Assembly (NCBI RefSeq): GCF_012272835.1
Contig: NZ_JAAWWK010000002.1
Location: 186,001 to 250,000, forward strand
Direction: 5' to 3'
DNA: 64,000 nt
From: Spongiibacter thalassae
GTDB lineage: Bacteria > Pseudomonadota > Gammaproteobacteria > Pseudomonadales > Spongiibacteraceae
The notes beneath the pieces were generated by a model that was not told where the DNA came from, ran no database searches, and was given only the letters and a program-made list of their open reading frames with translations. Within the stretch, counting starts at the first letter, position 1, and every line of letters starts with the position of its first letter. Shown here piece after piece: positions 1 to 7,478 of the stretch. The translations under genes were made by a program, and so were the position numbers.

Positions 1-2
1 GT

Positions 3-137
3 GACGCCTCACTGGCGTTTCGCAAGCTGGCGGAAACCGTGGACAAGTGGCCGCTACCCAAGGGCCCCAGCGGCAATATCGAGTTCTTTGTCGATCGTAT
101 GCTGAAAAGCGATGAACAATCCGGGGCCACTGCGTGA
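3..137 (+). CDS. fleN: C-terminal end of FlhG/FleN (MinD-like flagellar number regulator), truncated by window edge
   Basis: The frame opens at the window edge and reads 44 codons to a TGA at 135-137, ending in an acidic tail (...MLKSDEQSGATA). No catalytic P-loop is visible in this fragment. The assignment rests on position: in gammaproteobacteria the MinD-type ATPase FlhG/FleN lies directly upstream of fliA, and the visible part (DASLAFRKLAETVDKWPLP) looks like the C-terminal helices of that family. The stop overlaps the GTG start of fliA (GTGA, 134-137), so the two are translationally coupled. FleN limits flagellar number by antagonising the master activator FleQ; that is family knowledge, not shown here. 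Confidence 0.65.
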   Translation, partial: DASLAFRKLAETVDKWPLPKGPSGNIEFFVDRMLKSDEQSGATA

Positions 138-859
138 ACGGACACAGCGCCTATCTCGATGTGCAATACGGCAGCCGCGACGAGCTGGTGTCGCGCCACG
201 CACCGTTGGTGAAACGTATTGCCTATCATTTGGTCAGTCGTTTGCCGGCGAGCGTCGATGTCGATGATTTGATCCAGGCAGGCATGATTGGCCTGCTTGA
301 GGCCGGTAGTAACTATCAAGCGGATAAGGGGGCAGGATTTGAAACCTATGCCAGTATTCGCATTCGCGGTGCAATGCTGGACCAGATTCGCCAGAACGGC
401 TGGGCGCCGCGGTCGGTAAGTCGCCAACTTCGGGAAATTGCCGGAGCGACGGCCAGGGTCGAAGCGCGCACTGGTTGCGAGGCCAGCGCCCAGGAAGTCG
501 CCGCTGAGCTGGGTATGTCGATCAACGACTACCACGACCTGTTGCGGGACACCTCGTCCGTGCGCTTATTCAGTCTGGAACAGTTTTCAGAGGGTGAGCA
601 GGATCTCCCCGAAGCGGCCACTGACAGCGACGATACGCCGCTGAATCACGTTATGGACAGCGGTTTTCAACGCTCGCTGGCACTGCAAATCGACGCCTTG
701 CCCGAGCGCGAGAAAATGGTAATGGCGTTGTATTACGACAAGGGCCTCAACCTCAAGGAAATCGGCGAGGTGCTTGAAGTGAGTGAATCCAGAGTATGTC
801 AGATTCACAGTCAGGCGATTATCCGCCTCAAGGCGCGCCTGCAGGACTGGACGGGGTGA
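134..859 (+). CDS. fliA: Flagellar sigma factor FliA (sigma-28)
   Basis: The 241-aa protein has the sigma-70 family regions in order. Region 2 is near residues 20-90 (LVKRIAYHLVSRLP, DVDDLIQAGMIGLLEA, FETYASIRIRGAMLDQIR), region 3 near 95-150, and region 4 near 180-238 (ALPEREKMVMALYYDKGLNLKEIGEVL followed by SESRVCQIHSQA, the -35-binding helix-turn-helix). Length and motifs match FliA, which directs RNA polymerase to late flagellar and chemotaxis promoters and is held in check by FlgM. The GTG start overlaps the stop of the upstream FleN frame. The next gene starts 6 bp downstream, so this is one operon. The cheYZAB/mot genes that often follow fliA in pseudomonads are absent here. Confidence 0.95.
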   Translation: MNGHSAYLDVQYGSRDELVSRHAPLVKRIAYHLVSRLPASVDVDDLIQAGMIGLLEAGSNYQADKGAGFETYASIRIRGAMLDQIRQNGWAPRSVSRQLREIAGATARVEARTGCEASAQEVAAELGMSINDYHDLLRDTSSVRLFSLEQFSEGEQDLPEAATDSDDTPLNHVMDSGFQRSLALQIDALPEREKMVMALYYDKGLNLKEIGEVLEVSESRVCQIHSQAIIRLKARLQDWTG

Positions 860-865
860 CGCGGT

Positions 866-1315
866 ATGACGGCGGTGAATGAATCGGTCGGGACATGGCC
901 CGAGGCAGTGGTCGCGTGGGTCAGCGGTTTGAGTGATGTCGCTGTAATGGGCGTGTTGCTCTGTGTGGCGGGACTGGCGTTATTGTTGTTTGCGTGGCGC
1001 AGCCGTCGCTCCCGTTTCGAGGCGATGGAGGACTTGCTGAACGAGCAAATTGAGCGACAGAATCGCAAAATCGACAGCCAGGCGAACGCCCTCGCGATTC
1101 TGGGTGAGCGGGTGCTGGCGCTGGAGGAATATCTGGAGCTGGTCGGGTCGCGACAACAGCAGCTGGAAGGTGACAAGCGCGATGTGCGCTACTACCAGCG
1201 CGCGGTAAAACTGGCCGGCGAGGGCGGCAAGGTGGCCGACCTCGTGGAGCGCTGCGGCATGAGTCGAGCTGAGGCCGAGCTGATAGTCAGCCTGGGTAGC
1301 AAGTCTGCGGTGTAA
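866..1315 (+). CDS. DUF2802 family membrane-anchored protein
   Basis: The 149-aa protein has one hydrophobic segment at about residues 24-44 (VAVMGVLLCVAGLALLLFAW), then a basic patch (RSRRSRF), a predicted coiled coil at about 50-105 (EDLLNEQIERQNRKIDSQAN...), and a C-terminal domain, YYQRAVKLAGEGGKVADLVERC through SRAEAELIVSL, which is the DUF2802 signature. That tail resembles a small helical DNA- or protein-binding fold, but its function is not established. DUF2802 genes are typically found at the ends of flagellar/chemotaxis operons, as here. It follows fliA by 6 bp and converges on the FhlB gene. Confidence 0.8.
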   Translation: MTAVNESVGTWPEAVVAWVSGLSDVAVMGVLLCVAGLALLLFAWRSRRSRFEAMEDLLNEQIERQNRKIDSQANALAILGERVLALEEYLELVGSRQQQLEGDKRDVRYYQRAVKLAGEGGKVADLVERCGMSRAEAELIVSLGSKSAV

Positions 1316-1334
1316 TCGATTTATTTGTATAAGT

Positions 1335-1763
1335 TTATTCTTCCTCCGGGCGTAGTGGGTCCTCCTCCGCCGATAGCACTTCTCCACTGACTTCTCGCAC
1401 GGGTTGATCCCGCATTGGCCTTTGCCGCAGAGGCTCTTCCGTCGATTCGTTCCCGTCGGCGTCGTCGACATCCTGATACGCGCCATAACCGGCATAGTTG
1501 TCTGGTACCCGATCCTTAAGGCGATAGGCAAAAGCGATGATTTCGGCCACGGCAATATACAGGGTAGGCGGAATTTCACTGTCCAGCTCAACTCGACTGA
1601 GAAGTTGCAACAGTTCAGCGTTTTGGTAAATGGGAATATCGTGCTCAGTGGCCAGCTCCAGGATACGGCGGGCAACGTCTCCCTCGCCCTTGGCGCTGAC
1701 TCTGGGGGCCTCGCTGCCATCGTAGTGCAGCGACACGGCGATAGTACCGCTTTCCGCTGTCAT
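1335..1763 (-). CDS. FhlB-like protein (FlhB/YscU C-terminal-domain homologue)
   Basis: The 142-aa protein matches the cytoplasmic substrate-specificity-switch domain of the FlhB/EscU family (SLHYDGSEAPRVSAKGEG, ARRILELATEHDIPIYQNAELLQLL, ELDSEIPPTLYIAVAEIIAFAYRLK) but has no membrane segments. The NPTH autocleavage motif of full-length FlhB is replaced by the region around HYDGSEAP, so it cannot be a complete export-gate protein. Such short FhlB proteins are common beside fliK and are thought to substitute for or bind the FlhB tail. The last 30 residues are acidic and low-complexity. Its ATG overlaps the stop of fliK (ATGA at 1760-1763), so the two are co-translated. Confidence 0.85.
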   Translation of the reverse strand: MTAESGTIAVSLHYDGSEAPRVSAKGEGDVARRILELATEHDIPIYQNAELLQLLSRVELDSEIPPTLYIAVAEIIAFAYRLKDRVPDNYAGYGAYQDVDDADGNESTEEPLRQRPMRDQPVREVSGEVLSAEEDPLRPEEE

Positions 1764-3079
1764 GCCTTATCGTCCAGCAGGGGTTGGTCGCCCAGCGAGG
1801 TACTATGCGGGCTGACTTTGGCGCAGTCGCAGTGTAAATCGAGATCGGTGATACCCTGGCTGTTGAGCCGGGCCGTCAGTTCGTGGCGGAAGTGCTCCAG
1901 CAGTGTCAATGTGCTGGCTTGTTCAGCGGTAAAGTGAATACTCACCGCTTCCTCCTGTTGGTGTACATGGGCTTTCATTGGCCCCAATCCCGGCAAATCA
2001 AAGTTCAATGTAATCGTCCAGCTCGGCGCCTGTTTTCGGGGAGACGAGGTGGGTGCGGCATCTTCGCGGTCGTGCTGATGCCGCGCCTGCTGGTGCAGGT
2101 GGAGTTGCCAAATATCGATGCCGTCCCTGTCGTGCACCGGTAACTCAATGAAATATTGCTGGCTGCCAGGTTCGCGGCTTTGCAGGTGCAAAAGCTGGTG
2201 GGCGTCCTGACGGGCGATGGCGCCGCGTACATTTTGCAATAGCTGTTTTAGCGCCGTGTCAGTATCAGTTGTTGGCGCCGCGGCAAGACGTGCCTGCGGG
2301 CCAAGCTGGCCAGGTAGCTCAGTGTTGGGACGCATCGACTGGTAAGCGCTTGCCGGTGAGCCAGCCGCTTTGGCAAGTGCCGCTGGGCTGTTTGCCGGGT
2401 CGGGAGTAGACGCTGCATCAGTCGGCTTTGCCAGTGTGGCCGGCGGGCCGTAACTCTGTGGCAGGGGTTTGCCCTGCGCCGCATTATTGGCGGTGGTTCC
2501 GGCCTGGGCGCGGGCCTGTTCAAGCTGAGTGGCCAGGCGCAGCAGGGCCGTTTTCAGGTCGCCGGAACTACTGTTGTTGGCCAATATTGAGGATTCGAGA
2601 AACTGGCCGCTATTCTGAATCACCCGCCGCAGCTGCTCAGGGTCGCCCAGTTGCTGGCGAGAGGGAGTCACGCCGATAAAGGACGCCAGTGCCGCCTGAA
2701 GGGCGGGTCTGGAGGGAAGGTTCTGGACAAGCTGCTCCAGACTGGCGGCCAATTGCGTCAGGGGCTGCTGCAGCGGAAGCGTATTTCGCAGCATCGGGGC
2801 AATATTTGCCCTGTTGTCCTGAGACAAAACCTGTAGCACGGGGCGTTGCTGGGCGTCCTGTCCGGTGACCTTTAGCTGCAGCTGCTCGCCGTTGCGCAAG
2901 GGCGTTTGGCTCTCTGCGGTCATGCGTAAATTGCCGGAGGCGAGTTCGTACAGGTGTTGAGCGCGCTGCCCCAGCACCACGGCATTCAATACGCGATCAA
3001 CCGCCAGCACCGGTGCCGGGCCGGAAGGCCTGACCAGTGATGCAGGATTGGTATTGACACTCGGGTTAATAATTACCAT
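1760..3079 (-). CDS. fliK: Flagellar hook-length control protein FliK
   Basis: FliK is the secreted molecular ruler that triggers the switch of export specificity when the hook reaches length. The protein has a long Ala/Gln/Pro-rich middle (about residues 60-290) and a conserved C-terminal domain (about 330-425), including LNFDLPGLGPMKAHVHQQEEAVSIHF and LRHELTARLNSQGITDLDLHC, which resembles the FliK C-terminal export-switch domain. I start it at ATG 3079 (439 aa), preceded by GGAG at a 7-bp spacing. The frame extends 14 codons further to a TTG at 3121 with no good ribosome site. The same strand continues with fhlB, overlapping by 4 bp. The two form a separate transcript convergent with the fliA operon. 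Confidence 0.88.
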   Translation of the reverse strand: MVIINPSVNTNPASLVRPSGPAPVLAVDRVLNAVVLGQRAQHLYELASGNLRMTAESQTPLRNGEQLQLKVTGQDAQQRPVLQVLSQDNRANIAPMLRNTLPLQQPLTQLAASLEQLVQNLPSRPALQAALASFIGVTPSRQQLGDPEQLRRVIQNSGQFLESSILANNSSSGDLKTALLRLATQLEQARAQAGTTANNAAQGKPLPQSYGPPATLAKPTDAASTPDPANSPAALAKAAGSPASAYQSMRPNTELPGQLGPQARLAAAPTTDTDTALKQLLQNVRGAIARQDAHQLLHLQSREPGSQQYFIELPVHDRDGIDIWQLHLHQQARHQHDREDAAPTSSPRKQAPSWTITLNFDLPGLGPMKAHVHQQEEAVSIHFTAEQASTLTLLEHFRHELTARLNSQGITDLDLHCDCAKVSPHSTSLGDQPLLDDKA

Positions 3080-3200
3080 AGCGCTACTCCGCCAATGAGC
3101 TATTCTGTCAAGTAGGAGCAACCAGTCATTGCTTTGGGGGTGGTGTTACCCATTATAACGGCGTCATTCCGATAGACTTGAATTTAAGTAATCGCAAATA

Positions 3201-3216
3201 ATATCGTGCACGATAT
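3201..3216. promoter_or_regulatory. Perfect 16-bp palindrome, probable OhrR/OspR-type operator
   Basis: ATATCGTGCACGATAT reads identically on both strands. It sits 79 bp upstream of the GPx start and just upstream of a TACAAT hexamer (3229-3234) that could be its -10 box. The neighbouring gene 3786-4238 encodes a cysteine-sensing MarR/OhrR-type repressor, the natural candidate to bind it. Placement at the promoter of the gpx-regulator pair implies autoregulation plus control of gpx by peroxide. The binding assignment is inference. Confidence 0.65.
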
Positions 3217-3294
3217 AAGCTTGTAAGATACAATAGCCGGGCTTTGATATTTTTACTTTGTATCAGTGCGCGAAAGCGCCATGGGAGAAAGACT

Positions 3295-3777
3295 GTGACA
3301 TCAATTTATAACTTTGAAATCAATAGCTTGCAGGGAAAGCCAATGAACCTCGCCGACTATCAGGGCAAGGTTGTATTGGTCGTGAATACCGCCAGTAAAT
3401 GCGGCCTGACCCCTCAATATGAGGGCTTGCAGGCTCTGTATGAGAAGTACCGCGATCAGGGTCTGGTGATTGTTGGCGCGCCCTGCAATCAATTTGCCGG
3501 CCAGGAGCCCGGAGACGCGAGCACGATTGAGGGCAGTTGCCTGGTGAATTACGGCGTGAGCTTTCCCATCACGGAAAAAATTGATGTGAATGGCAAGAAC
3601 GCCCATCCATTATTCGCTTTTTTGAAAAAAGAAGCGCCTGGTACTTTAAGCAATGCGGTAAAATGGAATTTCACAAAATTTCTGGTTGGCAAGGATGGGA
3701 AGCCAATCAAACGTTACGCACCGACTACCAAACCGGAAGACCTGGAGAAGGATGTAGTAGCAGCACTGTCTGCATGA
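3295..3777 (+). CDS. Glutathione/thioredoxin-type peroxidase (GPx family)
   Basis: The 160-aa protein has the full GPx core: NTASKCGLTPQYEGLQ with peroxidatic Cys36 (a cysteine, not selenocysteine), GAPCNQFAGQEPG with Gln70, and WNFTKFLV with the third catalytic-triad residue. A further cysteine at position 82 (EGSCLVNYGVSFP) lies where the resolving Cys of thioredoxin-dependent GPx enzymes is found, so thioredoxin rather than glutathione may be the reductant. It reduces organic and hydrogen peroxides in the cytoplasm. I chose GTG 3295 because GGGAG lies at 3283-3287. The open frame runs 17 codons further upstream, but that part (MIFLLCISARKRHGRKT) does not look like GPx. The regulator gene follows after 8 bp. 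Confidence 0.92.
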   Translation: MTSIYNFEINSLQGKPMNLADYQGKVVLVVNTASKCGLTPQYEGLQALYEKYRDQGLVIVGAPCNQFAGQEPGDASTIEGSCLVNYGVSFPITEKIDVNGKNAHPLFAFLKKEAPGTLSNAVKWNFTKFLVGKDGKPIKRYAPTTKPEDLEKDVVAALSA

Positions 3778-3785
3778 GGTATTAA

Positions 3786-4238
3786 ATGTCCAACGACACA
3801 CCGGAAGAGCTCCGCCTTGATAACCAGCTGTGCTTCCCTCTGTACGCCGCGTCGCGCCTGATTACGCGGCTGTACAAGGATCGCCTGGAGCCCCTGGGAA
3901 TCACTTACCCGCAATATGTGGTGATGATGATACTCTGGGAAGATGCGCCCTGCGCAGTCAAGGACGTGGGGCGCCGGGCTATTCTGAACACGAATACACT
4001 GACGCCCTTGCTCAAGCGCCTGGAAGAGCAGGGGTATATTCGCCGGCAGCGGGATGGCAGTGATGAGCGGGTGGTGAAGATCCACCTTACTGACGCGGGG
4101 TTGGCCTTGCGTGACCGCTGTGCCTGTGTGCCCTGGGAGTTGTTGCAATCCTGCGATGTGCCAATGGACAAGGTAGACGAGCTAAAAGCGCTTCTCGATG
4201 AACTGCTGCCGGTATTGAAGAACTCGCTCGACGACTAA
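3786..4238 (+). CDS. ohrR: MarR-family peroxide sensor, OhrR/OspR type
   Basis: The 150-aa winged-helix regulator starts with DNQLCFPLYAASRLITRLYKDRLEPLGITYPQYVVMMILWE, the OhrR signature, including the N-terminal sensing cysteine (Cys16). The wHTH spans about residues 45-100 (AILNTNTLTPLLKRLEEQGYIRRQRD). More cysteines near residues 114-130 (DRCACVPWELLQSCD) suggest a two-cysteine OhrR that forms a disulfide on oxidation. OhrR proteins repress peroxidase genes until organic peroxide oxidises them. In Pseudomonas aeruginosa the related OspR controls an adjacent GPx gene, the same arrangement as here. It is co-transcribed with gpx; the 16-bp palindrome at 3201-3216 is its likely operator. Confidence 0.85.
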   Translation: MSNDTPEELRLDNQLCFPLYAASRLITRLYKDRLEPLGITYPQYVVMMILWEDAPCAVKDVGRRAILNTNTLTPLLKRLEEQGYIRRQRDGSDERVVKIHLTDAGLALRDRCACVPWELLQSCDVPMDKVDELKALLDELLPVLKNSLDD

Positions 4239-4296
4239 CGGCGCGTCGTTGTCGCTGATCTTGTCCAATAGTGACAGTTGGGGAAATGTCGGATAT

Positions 4297-4332
4297 AAAA
4301 AAGGGGATGGCAGTGACTGCCATCCCCTTTTT
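4297..4332. terminator. Bidirectional intrinsic terminator
   Basis: A run of A, a stem GGGGATGGCAG (4303-4313), loop TGA, the matching CTGCCATCCCC (4317-4327), and a run of T. It lies between the convergent ohrR and pntB genes and has A- and T-tracts on both sides, so it can end transcription from either direction. Confidence 0.92.
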
Positions 4333-4349
4333 GTCGTGCCCTTGCGGTA

Positions 4350-5717
4350 TTAGCCGAAGGCCTTGATGATGTTGCCCAGCATTTCCTTGGCGTCGCCAAA
4401 CAGCATGCGGGTGTTGTCCTTGAAGAACAGGGGGTTGTCTATCCCGGCAAAACCTGAGGCCATGGAGCGCTTCATTACGAAGACGTTGCGTGCCATGTCC
4501 ACGTTGATGACCGGCATGCCGTAGATCGGGCTGCCTTCCATCTCGCGAGCGGCGGGGTTAACCACGTCGTTGGCGCCGATAACAATCGCCACGTCAAAGG
4601 TTTCCATGCGCGGGTTGACCGCGTCCATTTCCAGCAGCAGGTCGTATGAAACGTCGGCTTCAGCCAGCAGTACGTTCATGTGGCCAGGCATACGACCGGC
4701 AACCGGGTGAATGGCGTAAACCACTTCGGCGCCGTTCTTCTCCAGAATTTCCTGCAGCTCTTTTACCGCGTGCTGGGCCTGGGCAACGGCCATGCCGTAA
4801 CCGGGGACAATCACCACGCTGGAAGCGGCTTCCAGAACATAGTAGGCATCGTCCGCTGACATGGGCTTGGCTTCGCCTTCGATCTTGGCGGCAGCGCCAC
4901 CGGAGGCTACGGCACTGAAGCCACTGAACAGGACGTTGCTCAGAGAGCGGTTCATCGCCTTGCACATGATCTGCGTCAGGATGATACCGCTGGCACCAAC
5001 CAGTGCACCGGCAACAATCAGGATGATGTTGTTGATCGCCAGGCCCGCAGCACAGGCAGCCAGACCGGAGTAGCTGTTCAGCAGAGAGATGACCACTGGC
5101 ATATCGGCGCCGCCGATGGGGATAACCAGCATCACACCCAGCAACAGTGACAGGGCAACAACGATGTACAGGTAGGCGATGGTGTCGGGGTTAACAACAA
5201 ACAGTGTCGCGCTCACCACAATGCCAAGAATCAGCAAAATGTTGAAAATGCGCTGTCCGCCAAACACCAGGGGGCGACCCGGCATTCTCTCGCTGAGCTT
5301 GCCATAGGCAATTAATGAGCCGGTGAAGGTGACGCCGCCGATCAGAATGGACAGTACGATTGTGACCATCTGGAAGCTGTTGGGGTCGAAGCCGTACAGG
5401 GCGGCCCAGCCAACCAGCAAGCTGGCGATACCACCGGTGCCGTTGAACAGTGCCACCATTTCCGGCATGGAGGTCATGGCAACAGAGCGTGCAACCACTG
5501 CGCCTACAACGCCACCGAGCACGATGCCCAGACCGATCCATTTGTAGTCGATAATGCTTTGGTCGAGCAGGGTCACCACGACGGCGAGGAACATACCGAT
5601 GGCGGAAACCAGGTTTCCTTTACGTGCTGTGGCGGGTGAGCCCAGCATTTTCAGGCCAAAAATAAACAGTACGGCCGCTGCCACATAGGTCAGGTTGACC
5701 AGCAATTCAATACCCAT
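4350..5717 (-). CDS. pntB: NAD(P) transhydrogenase subunit beta (PntB)
   Basis: The 455-aa integral membrane protein has about nine hydrophobic helices in the first ~260 residues, followed by a soluble NADP(H)-binding domain III (ADDAYYVLEAASSVVIVPGYGMAVAQAQHAV, GRMPGHMNVLLAEADVSYD, GANDVVNPAAREMEGSPIYGMPV). With PntA it couples proton re-entry to hydride transfer from NADH to NADP+, supplying NADPH. It is the last gene of a tight operon: its ATG overlaps the TAA of the upstream subunit by one base (TAATG at 5715-5719). It is closed by the terminator at 4297-4332. Length and motifs are those of a normal PntB. Confidence 0.97.
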   Translation of the reverse strand: MGIELLVNLTYVAAAVLFIFGLKMLGSPATARKGNLVSAIGMFLAVVVTLLDQSIIDYKWIGLGIVLGGVVGAVVARSVAMTSMPEMVALFNGTGGIASLLVGWAALYGFDPNSFQMVTIVLSILIGGVTFTGSLIAYGKLSERMPGRPLVFGGQRIFNILLILGIVVSATLFVVNPDTIAYLYIVVALSLLLGVMLVIPIGGADMPVVISLLNSYSGLAACAAGLAINNIILIVAGALVGASGIILTQIMCKAMNRSLSNVLFSGFSAVASGGAAAKIEGEAKPMSADDAYYVLEAASSVVIVPGYGMAVAQAQHAVKELQEILEKNGAEVVYAIHPVAGRMPGHMNVLLAEADVSYDLLLEMDAVNPRMETFDVAIVIGANDVVNPAAREMEGSPIYGMPVINVDMARNVFVMKRSMASGFAGIDNPLFFKDNTRMLFGDAKEMLGNIIKAFG

Positions 5718-6010
5718 TACTTAGCGTCTCCCTGTTTTTTCTTGAACATGGCCAGCATGCGGTCGGTCACCATATAGCCACCAATAACGTTGATTGTGGC
5801 CATGGCAACAGCCAGGGTGCCCAGAATTGTAGCCAGTTGCGTGTGCTCTGCGCCCGCAGAGGTCAGAGCCCCGACAAGGGTGATACCCGAAATGGCGTTT
5901 GAACCTGACATCAGCGGCGTGTGCAGTGTGGCAGGGACTTTATTGATCAGCTCGAAGCCCAGGAATATCGACAGCATCAAGATGAAGGCGAGAAATACTA
6001 TTTCCATCAT
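5717..6010 (-). CDS. pntAB: NAD(P) transhydrogenase subunit alpha part 2 (PntAB, membrane domain)
   Basis: The 97-aa membrane protein has three hydrophobic segments (IVFLAFILMLSIFLGFELI, LMSGSNAISGITLVGALT, LATILGTLAVAMATINVIGGYMV). It is the membrane domain of the alpha subunit, encoded separately from the soluble domain. In enterobacteria both are fused in one PntA; the split three-gene form is usual in many alpha- and gammaproteobacteria. It overlaps pntB by one base and follows pntAA by 7 bp, so the three are translated together. Confidence 0.95.
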   Translation of the reverse strand: MMEIVFLAFILMLSIFLGFELINKVPATLHTPLMSGSNAISGITLVGALTSAGAEHTQLATILGTLAVAMATINVIGGYMVTDRMLAMFKKKQGDAK

Positions 6011-6017
6011 TGTCTCC

Positions 6018-7151
<1,134 letters not shown>

Positions 7152-7478
7152 CTTTAAAGATCCATTGTTGTATTTGAAGTTATATTGCTGTGCGTAAAAG
7201 CGCCGCATTGTATTACATTTGCAGAAAATATGCGATAAAAGCTGTAAGATGAAAAAGCGTGTAATCCCATAAATTTATTAATAAATTTGGGTAATGCCTA
7301 TATTTATTTAAACTATTTTCTTCGGTGAGTGTGTCGTTTTGGTGCGTAGGGTCTTAGGCGAAATTACCTACTTACCGTGGCTAAAAATGACGGCTAAACT
7401 CGTGTTTCATATCGTTTTATTGAGCGCAATTCGCTGCGCCAATGGCGGAAAACTCCGGTTTTCCTGACCGGGAGCCCC
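7152..7478. promoter_or_regulatory. Divergent AT-rich promoter region with an 18-bp AT-only palindrome
   Basis: This gap separates the divergent pnt operon and the histidine kinase gene. It is clearly more AT-rich than its surroundings. At 7271-7288 it contains AAATTTATTAATAAATTT, an exact palindrome. I see no convincing -35/-10 pair that I would defend on either strand, and no open frame with coding character. The palindrome could be an operator, a nucleoid-protein site or simply AT-rich promoter DNA. Confidence 0.5.

Noticed and set aside
980-1720. 246-aa minus-strand frame over the DUF2802 and FhlB genes
   Set aside because: It lies antisense to one real gene and out of frame within another, with no family motifs; both covered genes have good motif support.
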